From assembly GCF_945859705.1 (NCBI RefSeq), contig NC_079135.1, positions 79,616,253 to 79,680,252 of the forward strand: a stretch of 64,000 nt of DNA, read 5' to 3'. Each line of letters begins with the position of its first letter. The first letter of the stretch is position 1. The notes below the pieces were generated by a model, which saw only the letters and a program-made list of their open reading frames with translations, was not told the DNA's origin and did not search any database. A program made the position numbers and the translations under genes. This document shows positions 32,869-45,589 of the stretch, piece after piece. This DNA is from Episyrphus balteatus (lineage: Eukaryota; Arthropoda; Insecta; Diptera; Syrphidae).

Positions 32869-33239
32869 AAGCCAAGTATACGTTGCTGATGCAAAACGAA
32901 AGTTACCGTCGGTCGCCATGAGGACAACGAAATGCTTGCGAAATAGCAAAGGACGTAATATGTTCACAAACTGCAAAACAGTAATAATGAAATAAAAGCA
33001 AACACACTTCGCAGAAAGGCATGCAATGACAAAATAAACAGCAAAAAAAAACAATAAAAAATGTCAGCAAACCCGGCAATGATCGAAAAAGTAGTGGAGA
33101 CTGAAGACGTTTTAATTTCGGTGTTAGAAACAACTTACTGCAGAACGAAAACTGAACGAAATTTTTAGTTCACGATTTGGTTGTGTCAATTTTGTATGGG
33201 ACTTTTCGTTTCGCATCAGCAGCGTACTAGGCTAGGCTT
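32869..33239. mobile_element. MITE with CAGCAGCGTACTAGGC-type ends
   Basis: The left end AAGCCAAGTATACGTTGCTG..GCAAAACGAAA is mirrored by TTTCGTTTCGCATCAGCAGC..GGCTAGGCTT. A related stretch lies inside the element at 44006-44911 (AAAGCCTAGTCTAGAGGC..CAGCAGCGTACTAG), so this is a family with at least two copies. Confidence 0.6.
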
Positions 33240-33545
33240 TTACTGATGAGTATTGATTCATACGGCATGAAATAACTTTAAGATGTAATCCCAGCATTTA
33301 TTTAATGTTTAACAATTTTTCATACTTGCGTGTAAGAAAACCAACAAATGTCACTGTGCGAAAGGGACGCTTAAAATTTTCATATTTGAAAAAATTGAAA
33401 AAAATTTATTATTGTCAGTTAAGAAAAATAAACCATTTGTAAATTTTTCTATTTTTCGTTAAAATAATAAAGTTAAACCATAAAATAATATAATAAACTA
33501 TAAACTGCTTTTGTTTTTAATCTTAATAATATAATAAACATTAAA

Positions 33546-36500
33546 ATGAACTTAATGGATGATGATTTTGCTGTAAAAATAGCTGTACGGGAGCGTCCTC
33601 TTCGAGAAATCTTTAAAAACAGTGGAGTTCCCAGTGCGATAAACTATCATTCCTCAAATTCTAATGTAATTAATATTATTAATAGTTAATTAAAGACAAA
33701 TTATAGTTATAAACTTATTTAGATTCTTGTTGTCGATGAACGTCCCTTTGCATTCGATCATGTCCTCCCGCCAAGTGTTTCACAGGAAGAACTTTTCAAT
33801 TTCTTGGTTATGCCGCTGGTCAGCAAAGTCCTCCAAGGATTCAATTGCACGACACTTGCTTATGGACAAACTGGAACAGGCAAATCATTTACAATGGGAC
33901 TTAATCCAGAGGTAACTAATTTTTAATAATGTTATGTTAAAATGATAAATAAATCTTTTTTTTTTGTAGAGCCTAGAAGGAATAAATGTTGGAATGATTC
34001 CTCGATGCATTCAAGCTATTTTGGACAGTAAAATGGAAAATGAATTGAACAAAAGTGAAATATCCGCTTCATTTATTGAAATTTACAGCGAGAAGGTTTT
34101 CGATCTGCTTAGTGAAACACCTTCCGAGCCAATTATTGCCAGAGGTGAGTTGGATGATTTGTTTGTTATTATTATTATTTATTTAAGTCAGTTTTTACAT
34201 TGACAGTGTTTTCTATTTCCTTTATTCGGTTCTGTTATGATCTCGGCAATGGGTAGTGCGATAGACTATGACGCCGAGGTCTGGGTTCGATTTCCAACCT
34301 CCATCATCTAAAAATAAAAAAAAACTTTTTCGGAGGTACTGCCTTTTGCGAGGAATTAACAAAGCCTCCGATAGTATCATTGTCATGGTGCATCTCAGCT
34401 AACGTCTTTTTCATTCTTGCAATTAATTAAAAGCACAAAAGAATGGTTAAGATTTGTTAGTCACTAAATCTAGTAAGTAACAACTCTGGACCATTCTTCA
34501 TGGGGTGTCGAAAGGCGAACTGTAGCAATTGGCTGAGGTCAAAGCCCAAAAAACTACCAATCATTTTATGTTATCACTCACGACCACATACATTCAGAGG
34601 GTCCTTTCCATTTTTGACCTAAAACAAGCTAACAGCGTCATATTTTTATACCAACCTTAGCTTATGGTACATGATCTTAGGGCATTTTTCAGTGCTACAT
34701 TTTATGGAGCTAAAACCAAGACAATTGGATTTCCCTGACAATCGGACTTTTGGCTGAAAAAACACTTTATAGCTTGAAAATAAGAATCGTCATAGCAACT
34801 CCCAGGGATGGTTTTTTGAAAAAAATTTTCATATTTGTTATCTACTATACTGCCCATAATCTAGTAAAAGGCCCTAACAACAATTTTCTTACTTCTGAGT
34901 TATAGAAAGAAATCTAATATCGCAATTTGCATATAAAAATGAAAAAAAATCAAAGTACAATTTGAATTTTCTGACATATTTGAAGACCTAGACTTAAAAA
35001 ATTAATGACAATAAATCAGAGAAAATGTTCAACTCCAAATATGCAAACAAATCAAAACCGAAAATTTTGTAGTTAGGGCCTTTACGAGATTATGGGCAGT
35101 ATAGATGCCCTTTGAAGCCATATATGTAGGTCTCATTCGTATCGATGCTGGTTTTTTTCACCATATATTTTTGGGCATTCTCCATTGTTGTATTTTACCT
35201 TTAGTAATGTGTGCTCGAATTTTGTAAAAAAAAAAAAAAGAATTGAATAACTCTACATCTCTTCACCAATAAAAACCTTTATCTCAAACAGGGTTAAGTG
35301 AATCAAACCGAAAGTTAACCCATGGTTTGATTCGTGCTGTAAAGAGGTCATCAGGGTGAGAGAAGTAAGGTTGCGATGTTCTAAAGCCTACGCTACTCTG
35401 AGGATAACCGGAAAAGTTCAAGCAAGCCAGGAAAACCTGCAACGCAATGTTCGTAGATGATAAAAAATTAAGCAAAAAATATACTGCAATGTCCCAAAAG
35501 CAGTAAACATCTTTGGTCATTTGTAAAAAATAATTGTAACAACACCTCGTGTTCGGTTCCCACGGTCGTCCACAATATAACTCCATTTGTACGCAATTTT
35601 CTTCAAATTCCATTCTTGTTGTGAGTGTCATGACTTCGCCGTTACTTGAGCTCGTAAATGTTTACGTGGGATTCTTCCCGAGTAGATGGAAATCTGCATT
35701 TTTCCAGCCAATACAAAAAAGGTAAATTTTCCTCAACTTCTAACTACCGGCAGATTGCTGTAACTTCCCTTCTTTCCAAGGTCATGGAAACGCTTATTAA
35801 TCATCAGCTCAAGAAATATCTTGAAGAACGAAAGCTTCTTTATGACTGTGATCTGATGATGTATCTCACCGAGCAGTGAATCAAACATTTACATGGTTTT
35901 GGTGAAAATAAGATTATTTCAATTGATATTTCTAAATATTTGATAGAGTTTAGCATCAAGCTCTTTTATCGAAATTGCGAACTTTTGGTTTCCAAAAATC
36001 TTCTCCGTTGGATGAGAAGCTATTTTCGTGCCGATTAATATTAGTTAAATTGGATAGGTTCAAGCCTGGTACCCACAAAATAAATGCTGGTCTGTCCCAG
36101 GGCTTCGTTTTGTATCCCATCCTCTTCTTCGTTTTTAGTTATGATTTACTGTCTGAGACCTAATCCTAAACTGTTTCGCTGACAACAGCACTTGCAGCTT
36201 CACATGTTCTTTTGCGGATTCTCACCGTTGCGGTCAATGAGGATTACGAAATCGTGTAGAATTTAATATTTCTAAAACTCAATGCTGATCTATAAAACAT
36301 ATCCGTCCTAAGCTGGAGTACTGCTGCCATATTAATAAAAGCGCTCCTTCTACTTACTTGAGTTTTTTGGATGGTATATAAAAAAAAAAGAGATAAAAGA
36401 GAATTCAAAATTATTGGAGATAGAACCATCGTGAAATCTAGTTCTTCACTTGAACACCGTCGTAACATCTCTTTCCTCTTCTTATTTTATAGATATTTTT

Positions 36501-39500
36501 ATAAACAGTGCTAGTTGCATTCCTACCTTTAAATATTTCAACGTTAATACTCGCGAATGCCCATCAGTTCACCCTCTCATGGATGTACAGTTAAGTATAG
36601 AGATTTGTTTTTCAGCTGCACCACAAGAATGTGGAACGCTTTATCCCCTCTCATTGTGATATTCAGAAGTTTAAAATCTATGAGCACCTGTTTCTCTTCT
36701 TTAATCCCCTCCTGTTTTCCTAGCGCACGTAGTGTTTTATGTTATACAACATTTAAAGTGTGGTCATAACCCCTTAGAGTCTGCGCTAATTTTAAAATAA
36801 TACATATATTTGTATATGTAATTATAAAAGTATTTATTTTAAAAATAATACAAAATATAAATTTATTTTTAGGTTACAAATTCACTGGTGGAACTAAAAA
36901 AACAATGAACACCATTCAAGATGGTTACAATTTGCTTCATCAAGGCACCAAAAATCGTCATGTTCGTCCAACCAAAATGAATGCTCAAAGTTCTAGATCT
37001 CATGCAATTTTCACCATCTACGTTCGAAATGAAATCCAAAATAAAATCACACAATCTTGTTTAAATTTAGTTGATCTCGCTGGATCCGAGGGTGTTCGTC
37101 GTACAGGTCACCAAGGTGTAGCACTTTCAGAAGGAGTTCACATCAATCAAGGTTTATTGTCAATTGGTAAAGTTCTACAAGCAATCACACATGGATACAA
37201 AGTCATACCATATCGTGATAGTGTTTTGAGTTCTGTTCTTCAAGGTAAGTTATTTAAATTTCTATTAAAGCAAATTGTTTTCTAATAAAAAAGTATAAAT
37301 TTAATTTTAAGATTCCTTAAATCCAAATTCGTATTTTACGTTGTTGGCGTGTATCAGTCCACATAGAGAGGATCTAAGTGAAACGCTTTCCACCCTTAGG
37401 TTTGCTCAAAATGCGAAAAATCTTAAAAACAATCCACAAATTAACTCCAAATTGATGGAGTTAAAAGTAAGTTTTATTTTTTTAAATATGATGTATCAGA
37501 ATTGTATTTCAAACTAACTTTTAATATAAATCCAGAAATCAAAAACACCTTATAAATCCAATCCACTTCGGCCAAAGAATACAATAGCAACACCAACGCC
37601 ATGCAAAAGACCATTCTCTCTTGCTAACAATCCTAATTTACATGGAAATACATTTTGTACACCAAATAAAAAACGGAAAACAGAAAATCCAATTTTTAAC
37701 CGCACGGTTGTTGGATTGACTCCTAAGGAAAAGCAAAAGTAAGTAACAATAAAAAAGTTCTGTAACAAAAAAATTATTTTTTTTTTGCATTTTTGAGAAA
37801 TAGGTATAATCCGCGATAAAATCTGTAATTTTTACCAATGGACTTATCGCGGATTTTCCCTATCTCCCAAAAAAATACCCTTTCACCTAAAATATTTGTA
37901 TAGACTGTTTAGATTCATGGTTTCTGTTATATATGAAACATTTTAAATAATTGGTGTAACAATTTTTTCCCAGTTCTTGTGGTACTAATTCCGAATTTCA
38001 TCATTTCTTAAAAAAAACACCGTTTCCCTAAAGATATTTTTGTCCACTTTATAGACTCTTAATTCTTATACCAACCAAAATTTTTTCACCAAGTTTTAAA
38101 AATTAATAAAATTTAAGAAAGCTGTTATGATACCTTTCTCACATATAACTCAGCCCTTCACCAAAAATATTTTTATGTACTTTTTGAATCCTTTATCTCT
38201 GCTTTATTTAAAACCTTTATCAGTGTTGCATGGTGATCCTGAGTGGCAGCTCCAAGAATTGTACCAATGCAAAGAATGAGTATTCAACTCTCACGCTGGA
38301 CTTAAAGGTTAGAAACCTATCAGTTATTTTTTTTTCAGTTCCTGATAAAAAATTTAAAATTATTTGAACAGTTTTTCTTTACAAGAAACCATAATTTATA
38401 TGGTTCATCGCATCGCTTTAAGGTTCAATAAGAATAGAACAGAAGCGGATTGCCGTTAAGTCGCTGGGGTTGGGCGATACCATTAATTTTCATATGTTTA
38501 ATTTTTGTTGACGCTCAAAATTATCGTTAGGTCACAACTTGGCTGTTATCTGTTAGCATAACCTGTTATTATGGTGGCATAACGAAACGGAATTAAAATA
38601 ATCAGTAAGCCCTTTATGAAATTCGTATTGACCCAAATAATAAAAAAAAAGGTTTATAAAAAAAGAGCATTTAAAATACCAGATATCGTACCCAAATCAT
38701 GTGAAAAAAGAAGAATTTTCAATTAAATAAATTTAATACAAAATTTACAGTTTATGGACTAAAAAATACTTGTATATTCGTAAATATTAACTTGGTCTCT
38801 CTCAAATCTCTGTTTTAAATATTTTGTTCTTCGCAAAGTGTTATGAATTTGCTTTCATTTTGCTAACAGTTTTATATTTTTTTTAATTTATGAAAAAGGA
38901 TTGGAACGGTAAAAATGCCAGTTTCAAAAGTGGTTCCGTTCTCTTATGAACCATCATCCGTGCGAGAATCAATAAATTCGGATATATTTAGTGATTTAGA
39001 TCTTCTTGGCTCTCGTGCATCATTAAATATTTCATCATCTACCACCATTGACGCACCACAGAATAACAAGGCACCAAGGTAAGTTTAAAGAATAACAAAA
39101 AAAAAAGCTTAACTCTTTCGAATATTAAAAATAATTTTTTTTCTTTCTAATAGTACTTATAGCCCGATTGTAAGAAAATGCATGGCAGAAGTTGAAAACA
39201 CATTCAAATCAAGCATGTCACAATTTTTGGAAAACCTCAAAAGCACACAATCGGTACAAAAACCCAGTCTTTTCAATTCCTCACCATTGAGCTGTGAACG
39301 TGAAAGAATTCGAACTATTATTAGACAAGAATTATTTTCCCTAACTAGAGAAAAGAATAGTGAAGAAATTAGAAAAATCGACAATGGCATTAATAAGGAA
39401 TTGGTAAGTCTTGTAACCATTGACACTTGTATAAAAATTTATTCTCATGGCCAAATAAATAATTACAGTTTGCTGATGAAAGCAGTCCACTTTTTAAAAT

Positions 39501-40294
39501 TCCTGCTCTACCAGACATAAAACAAACCCCGGACCCTTGCTCCAGTCTGTCATTAGATTTAAACTCGACAGAAAACGAGCAATTTTCAAACATAGAAGAA
39601 ACAGTTCTCCCAGTTAAACCATTGCGCAGATCTCGAAGACTATCTTCAAGAGCTCAATCATTGGGTGCAAATAATGATTCTGTTATTGTTCCAAAACGAA
39701 GAAGTACTAGACTTTCAATAAAAAGTCTACACGATGTCAGACGTCGAAGTATTCGTTTAATGTCACACAAAGAGCATTCCCTTGAAGAAGTACAAGAAGA
39801 ATTAAAAACTCCTGTTAAACAAAATGACAAACCAACGACATCGAGAACAGTTAAGAAATCGAAAAAACCAGCTGGATCTTTGGTACAAAATCCTACAATT
39901 GCTGGGTATTTTGAAGGGAAGGAGAACAAATCAACAAATCTTAAATCGAATCTTGCCAAACATCAGAAGGCAATTTTGGAAATGTTAAATTCTGCATCAA
40001 TGAAAGAATTGCAGTATTTACCCCAAATTGGTTTGAAAACAGCATTCCAAATTGTAACTCAAAGGTAAGTCTTTTTTCTAACTAAAAATATTTTATAATA
40101 ACCTTAAAATATGTTGCATTTGTTTAGAACGCTTCATGGTAAATTTAAAAATTTTACTCAAGTGAGCAAGTTGCCTATTTGGAGGGGAAAAGCCTGGGAA
40201 CGTTTTAAAGAAGTAAATTTTTTATGAAATATACATAACAATACGTTATTCTAACTTTTGTGTTTTCTTTTTTTAGGCAAACAATATAAGCTGA
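33546..40294 (+). CDS. nod: Nod-type chromokinesin (kinesin-10)
   Basis: Kinesin that pushes chromosomes from the poles in female meiosis in Drosophila. Exons: 33546-33665, 33723-33911, 33970-34144, 36873-37244, 37312-37466, 37536-37738, 38899-39078, 39154-39403, 39469-40064, 40128-40212, 40277-40294; phases agree at each join; ~780 aa against 666 in D. melanogaster. The motor has VKIAVRERPLRE, P-loop AYGQTGTGKS, switch I NAQSSRSHA, switch II LVDLAGSEG and SETLSTLRFAQNAK. VGLTPKEKQK follows the neck as in Nod. The basic tail repeats RRSxRL (RRSRRL, RRSTRL, RRSIRL), as in fly Nod. A C-terminal helix-hairpin-helix (LQYLPQIGLKTAFQI) ends in LPIWRGKAWERFK, nearly identical to Nod. Exon 7 has a weak acceptor (ATGAAAAAG). 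The last intron (64 bp) may be retained, giving a stop at 40227 (ends EVNFL rather than EANNIS). Confidence 0.93.
34228..34520 (+). mobile_element. tRNA-derived SINE
   Basis: The head (34240-34300) reads GGGTAGTGCGATAGACTATG then GTCTGGGTTCGATTTCC, matching the tRNA-like element at 2595-2674. After an A-rich linker comes a body with GGAGGTACTGCC..GGCAAAG-like and CACTAAATCTAG words. The right end is not sharply defined. Confidence 0.55.
35296..36770 (+). pseudogene. LINE reverse-transcriptase relic in nod intron 3
   Basis: A Jockey/CR1-type non-LTR element in the + strand, full of stops and shifts. Recognisable pieces in order: KEVIRVREVRLRC, GILPSRWKSAFFQPI, STSNYRQIAVTSLLSKVMET, LKKYLEERKLLYD, FQKSSPLDE, HKINAGLSQGFVLYP, and near the end FFSCTTRMWNALSP, the usual C-terminal word of this class. 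The catalytic YADD box is corrupt. It is not translated as part of nod. Confidence 0.75.
37739..38898 (+). other. nod intron 6
   Basis: A 1.16-kb AT-rich intron with no element or exon that I can recognise. Its acceptor is unusual: ATTTATGAAAAAG lacks a pyrimidine tract next to the AG. The T-rich run lies about 15 bp further upstream. Confidence 0.5.
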
Positions 40295-41988
40295 TTGATT
40301 ACTTAACTTTAAGGAAAACACACATGCTTTTTTATTCATTGATCATTTATTCACTAGTGTATATAAATAAGATAGTAACTAATATAAAAATTATTTTTAA
40401 TTTTGAATACATAAAAATCGAAAAAAAACTATTTTTCGCAGTTACATTATTTTTACAAAAGGAGTTCTTTAAATTGAACAAAATGCTCTCGTCAATTTTT
40501 TACAAAAAATGGCTTAATCTAATTTCCGTTTTCTGGTATTTTTGAGAAAAACAAAATTAAATTAAAAACAAAATTAAATTAAGAGCTGAGAAAATTGTCA
40601 CCGAAACATATTTATAGAAAAACCCATCATAGGTAGACATTCAATAAAATGCGCAACTGAGTCGCAAGTTTTTGTTTATTTGGTAAAAAATACTTCATGA
40701 TGATCATAATTGCCGTGATTTTTTTTTTGGCACAAATTTAGATTCGTGTTAAAAGAGTTAAAGTCCATCCATTAACACAATTTGACTTAATTAAGGATTT
40801 CAATTTCAATTTATTTCATATTTGTGTACAAATCATATTCGTAATAAAAATCGAATTCGAGATAAGAATCAGACATTACGATGCATTACAGTCTGCTGCA
40901 AACCAATGAAAGCAATGATAAAATGGGTCTCTCTCAAAAAATTCTATAAAGATTTGCGTTTAAACTAAAAATACGTGTAATGTCGCCGATAATGCCCATA
41001 AACGTTTTCTTGATTTCTGACTTTGTTGTCTTAAACGATAAACCGATTTCGACGAAAATTTTTTGTAAAAAGCATTTTAGTGACCATTTTTCGTTTCATT
41101 TTTTTAAATTTCAAATATTCGTTTTGAAAATTCAATTTTTTGAAAAAAAGACCAATGAATTGTTTTTGAAAAGGCAAATTTTTGAAAATTTTTATTTATA
41201 ATGGCTGTGTTCCTTTGTGTGGGCTCAGTAAAGTACTTTTTAGTACTTCTGAATCCATTCAAAGACATTTTTTCTATAGGAGAAATGGAGTTGAATATAA
41301 CCAGAAGTACTTAGCAGTTGATACTTAAGGCCAAAGGAACACAGATAATAAAACTACTTTCTAAGAATTTAAAAATTCTTTGTTTTAAAAGAAAATAAAT
41401 ATCAAACCTCGTTTGGTGGTCAAAACATTTAATTTTTTTTTGTAATTTTAAAGTCAAATTTTATATTATTTTTTTTTTTTTAGTTTTTATTAGATTTCTT
41501 TATTTTAGCTCAATTTAAGTTTATTTTACAAATTACTTGAGTCACTCAAGCGACTAATTTGTTTATTTTATGGACATAACATTTAGTTAAGAATATTTTC
41601 GTTTGTACAAGAAAAATTGAAATGTAGGAATTAGGTCAGTCTTGTAAATTTATTGAAAACTTAAAACCAAACACAGAAACCATTCGTAATGACAATTTAT
41701 TATTTTATTTTCATTAAAAAAACTGTTTTATTGAAGAGCTTAGTTCAAAACAAAAGCTTTTTTTTACAGCGGCAACAAATCTCCTAAATTTTTCTTAAAT
41801 GCTCTAACGACTTTGATTTAAAATCAAGTGACACACTTTTTTTTTGTGCTTAAATTCATCTAAGAATGTGTATTATTTTATTTTTTTTTAAAGATCGAAT
41901 TTTAAATTTTAAGTTAAAATTTTTACATTCACAATACATAAAATACATAAAATTTTAAACAACTTATTTTCATCTTGAAAAACCAATC
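40295..41988. other. Convergent intergenic region nod / EcKL
   Basis: Holds the likely 3' ends of both genes (a candidate AATAAA near 40644 for nod), one short MITE (41205-41344) and T-rich DNA. Nothing coding was seen. Confidence 0.5.
41205..41344. mobile_element. 140-bp MITE (CTGTGTTCCTTTG ends)
   Basis: CTGTGTTCCTTTG and CAAAGGAACACAG are perfect inverted ends, with AGTACTTTTTAGTACTTC words inside repeated in inverse (AGAAGTACT). No target duplication is certain. Confidence 0.6.
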
Positions 41989-43451
41989 TTATTCTAAATA
42001 TTTTAGTTTAATCATGTCAATAACAACATCACGAATTCTGGAAAGTGTTTCAGGAACTTTATTTTCAAAAGCCTCTTTCGTAGATTCCAAGTCTCCGGCT
42101 TCCATTTTTGCACTTAAATCATCCAAATCAGGTACATTTTCTGGTTTTGTTGTTAAAGTAGGTATAAGCATTAATCCCATTACCATTCCAAACGAACCGA
42201 ACTTTTTCAATTGATCTTCAAAAATTGATCGTGGAAATAATACTGACGGATCGGATCCCAGTCTAAAATAGTTACAAATAAATTTAAAATAATAAAGAAG
42301 ACAAGATTGAAAGTATGTCCACCAAACCTTTTTAAAAATTGGTCCAATTCAGAATAATAAACATCCAATATTTCTTGATAGTATTCATCTCGAAATGATT
42401 TAGATGTACAGCAAAAAATGTAGTAAGACAAGTCACAAACTGGCGAAGCAAATCTTGATATTTGCCAATCAATTAATTTAATATCTATTGCTTTACCATT
42501 CTAAAACAAAAGAAAGTTATGTTAGTTATAGCGATAACGAAGAACAACAATCTTACTTCAAATTTAAATAAAATGTTATTATTCCAACAATCGCCATGAC
42601 AAACTACAGCATATGGCTCTGCTCTAGAGCTATCAAGGAGTTCTCTAACTTGATTGTAAATCGGCTTTTTTTGAAAGTAGGTTTGCACCATCTCGAGATT
42701 TTCCTCATCACCTTCCTTCGATAATGCATCACAGGCAAGAGTTTTTAGGCCATTCATATAATCTACAAAGAACTTATCACTTCTTTCAAAGATCTCTTCA
42801 ATATCTCTAAATTTTGCAAATTCCTCAGGACATTGATCCTTCAATGCAAAAGACAATGCATGGAGCTTGCCTAAAGCTCGCATTATTAACTTAACTATGT
42901 CCAATGATGGATGGACAAATCGATCATTCATGCAAAAGCCTTTTACGGCGAGATCTTCCATAAAAATGGCTTCTTGAAGATCATCAGTAAGAGTCTTGTA
43001 ACATATGGCATGTTCTTTGAATCCATCCTTTTCAGTATTGATACTTTTATTTTCCTGAAATTTCACTAAAAGTGGCAAAAACTGGAATTATAAAAAAAAA
43101 TAAGAAGTTTAGTTTATTGAAGCTGTAATTGAAACAGACCTCATCATACATCAGTGATTCTCTAAGGAAACAGGGTCGGGCAAAGAATTGATTACGTCTT
43201 TGAATGTTATCGGGTGGAACCTTAACAAATATGCTCATCTTCTTTGGTTCAAGAGAGCCTTTATTGTCGCTTTCTTCATACGAGATAATTAAGCGATGGA
43301 CAATACCAACGTAGTTGTCACCTATTGATGATCCTTTTTCGGTTTGAAGGGTATAGTTTTTAGTTGGAATGTTATTATGTATTATTTCTAGAAGTGCCGA
43401 GCGAACAGCATCGTTGGGCAGCATTTGTAATACTTCGTCGTTTGTTGACAT
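41989..43451 (-). CDS. Ecdysteroid-kinase-like (EcKL/CHK) protein
   Basis: Cytosolic small-molecule kinase family (EcKinase, DUF227/CHK), large in insects and linked to ecdysteroid phosphorylation and possibly detoxification; the substrate here is unknown. Exons: 43451-43140, 43081-42557, 42500-42328, 42262-41989; phases 0,0,2; 427 aa, the usual size. The Lys strand SIFVKVPP is in exon 1. ALGKLHALSFAL is the hinge/helix region. The Brenner motif HGDCWNNNILF (catalytic HxD..N) ends exon 2, and the metal-binding LIDWQISRFASPVCDLSYY opens exon 3. All key residues are present. The first donor (GAG|GTCTGT) is weaker than the others. These genes usually cluster in tandem, but only one copy is visible here. 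Start MSTNDEVLQ is the first ATG in frame. Confidence 0.92.
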
Positions 43452-44005
43452 TATGTGGTGAGTCCTAGAAAGATATATCAATTTTTAAGTTTATAAAGTT
43501 CTACACTTTCTGTATAAAGGAAGTCTGTAAAATTTTTTAGAGTTGGGAGAAAAATAAAAAAAACAAGTTGAACACCATCATAAAATCACTATTTCGTATT
43601 TTACGTTTAATTGGACACAATTTAAAAATAATGCAGCAATATTGGAATTGAATTAAAAAAAAAATAAAAAGTTTTAACTTTTAATGGAAAAGAACAAACA
43701 TTTACTTTTTGGAAATGTTTTATTTTGCTCTTTTGCTGCAAAATGAAATTATGGCAAGTTAAACATTTTTGGAACAAATAGTTTGGTTGGAATTAAAAAT
43801 TTATAGTTCAAAGAGTAAATCCCCATGCTATTCCCATAAGAAACTTCAACTGCTTGGGGGCACGGGAAAGAATAGTTAGAAACTTGAAACTTGGGGAGTA
43901 CCCATTGTTTTGTATGTACATATTTCCAACCATGTAAAGAACAAATTCCAATTTTTTTTTTTTTTTTTTTCAAAATATGTACCTAATATACAAAGGTACT
44001 ATAGG

Positions 44006-44911
44006 TACGGTGACCATATTTCTGGAAGCCAAACCCGGGACGGATAAAAAATTCGTTGGATCGTTTTGAAAATATTGATTTTTCAAAACAAATTTAAATT
44101 TTTTCAAATGAGTTTTCATAATTTTTCCTTTTTTTGATATTAAGATTTCCTAAACGATTTTATGGGAGCGTTTTTGTTGAAATCATTTAAGTCGTTTACG
44201 AAATCAGAAATCAAGATGGTTTTTTAATATTGTCTGTTAATAACTTCTAAAAAAATATTTTTTTAATCAAAATCGGGAGAGCTGTTTTTTAACATTTTTA
44301 TTTAAATGGTTTTGAAATTGTATGAACCTTAACACAACTTTTAACATGTCCTTAAAAGTTTTGAAACTTATCTGGGTTCTTTACTCTTCCATATGTTGTT
44401 CTTTATTCGAACACATTTTTCCTGGTATACCAACCTGACAAACAGAAGCTGGAACTAAATTACAATTGACGAACATTTAAAAAAAACTAAAGCCTAGTCT
44501 AGAGGCAAAACGAACATTTTCATACAAAACCAGCACAACGAAATCGTAAACAAAAATGTTGCTTTTCGTTGCACAGTAGGCAGCTTAGGCAACAAAATTC
44601 TTACCTGTGCTAGAATATAATAGAGAGTTTTTAATCGTTTTTTTTTTACTTTGGAGACTTAGAAAATTTTTCGCTTTGCTTCAGCAGCGTACTAGAAACA
44701 TTTTAATTTCCAACCACTGTTTTCTTGTTTCCCTACAAAGTATTTAAAATATTGAATATACAAATCAGAGAATGTGCAAATACGGGACAATCACGGGACA
44801 AATTACAAAATACGGGACACTTATACGTCCCGGGTTTCTTAAATAAAAACCCGGGACAAGCTGTAGAAATACGGGACAGTCCCGGGTAAACCGGGACGGA
44901 TGGTCACCGTA
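44006..44911. mobile_element. hAT-like non-autonomous element
   Basis: A 906-bp element bounded by TACGGTGACCAT and ATGGTCACCGTA, flanked by a perfect 8-bp duplication ACTATAGG (43998-44005 and 44912-44919), as made by hAT transposases. Near both ends are CCCGGGACGG / CCGGGACGGAT sub-terminal repeats and several ATACGGGACA words. It has no transposase, and an older CAGCAGCGTACTAG-type MITE fragment lies within (about 44487-44695). Confidence 0.82.
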
Positions 44912-45589
44912 ACTATAGGGCAAGTTAAGAACGCTAAAAAAAAAATCAAAATAGAGGCATGACATTCAATGATTGCTAATAAAAGTCTGTCTATTTCGAC
45001 CTACAGCCCAAACCACTGAAACGATTTGTTTTAATTTAGTAGTTAGAGGTTTGAGGTAATTTCCTTGAGTGGAAATTGAAAGTTTTTTTTAGAGTCAAAT
45101 TAACGGTACCTATTATACATATGTATAACCAATTTTGATTTAAAAATTGTGACTGTGGCAAATAAGGTCCTCCTTTTGAAATAAAAAAAATATATTTTGA
45201 TGTGTTATCAATGGTACCCGCGATCTAACCGTTTTCTTGACTTCTATATATTTTTTTAATAAAAATGTATGCACGAAAACGCTTTTTATATTACTAATTT
45301 TAAAATAAAGAAACATTTTCAAAAAAATCATTTTTCGGATTTCCTAAAAATGTGTGCATTCCCTGTTCTGATTTTCGCTTACGAAAGCAATACTTTCGTT
45401 TTTTAAAAAGAAGTGTTCCACATTTCAATTCTTTTTTAATTCTTGAGAATTGTGGAGTTGCTACAACTTTATTTTTGATGTTTTCATTTCGTTTCGATTT
45501 TGGTATACCGTTTTTAATTCTGTGTGAAAATCAATTTCGGTAACGAATTCAATTCGGAGCGAAAATCAGAATAGGGGTGATTATGTACA

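Larger units (their letters stand above)
31177..33545. other. Divergent intergenic region MTFP1 / nod
   Basis: Contains a nested pair of inverted-repeat elements (31841-32713 holding 31987-32665) and another one at 32869-33239. The short flanks just upstream of each start codon (31177-31840 and 33240-33545) are the likely promoters. No TATA box is obvious. Confidence 0.55.
34145..36872 (+). other. nod intron 3
   Basis: A 2.7-kb intron that splits the motor domain between the AR and GYKF residues. It has been expanded by a tRNA-derived SINE (about 34228-34520) and a dead LINE (35296-36770), both in the nod sense strand. Confidence 0.75.

Noticed and set aside
35284..35631. Minus-strand 115-codon frame in nod intron 3
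   Set aside because: Antisense shadow of the LINE relic, whose sense strand shows reverse-transcriptase words.
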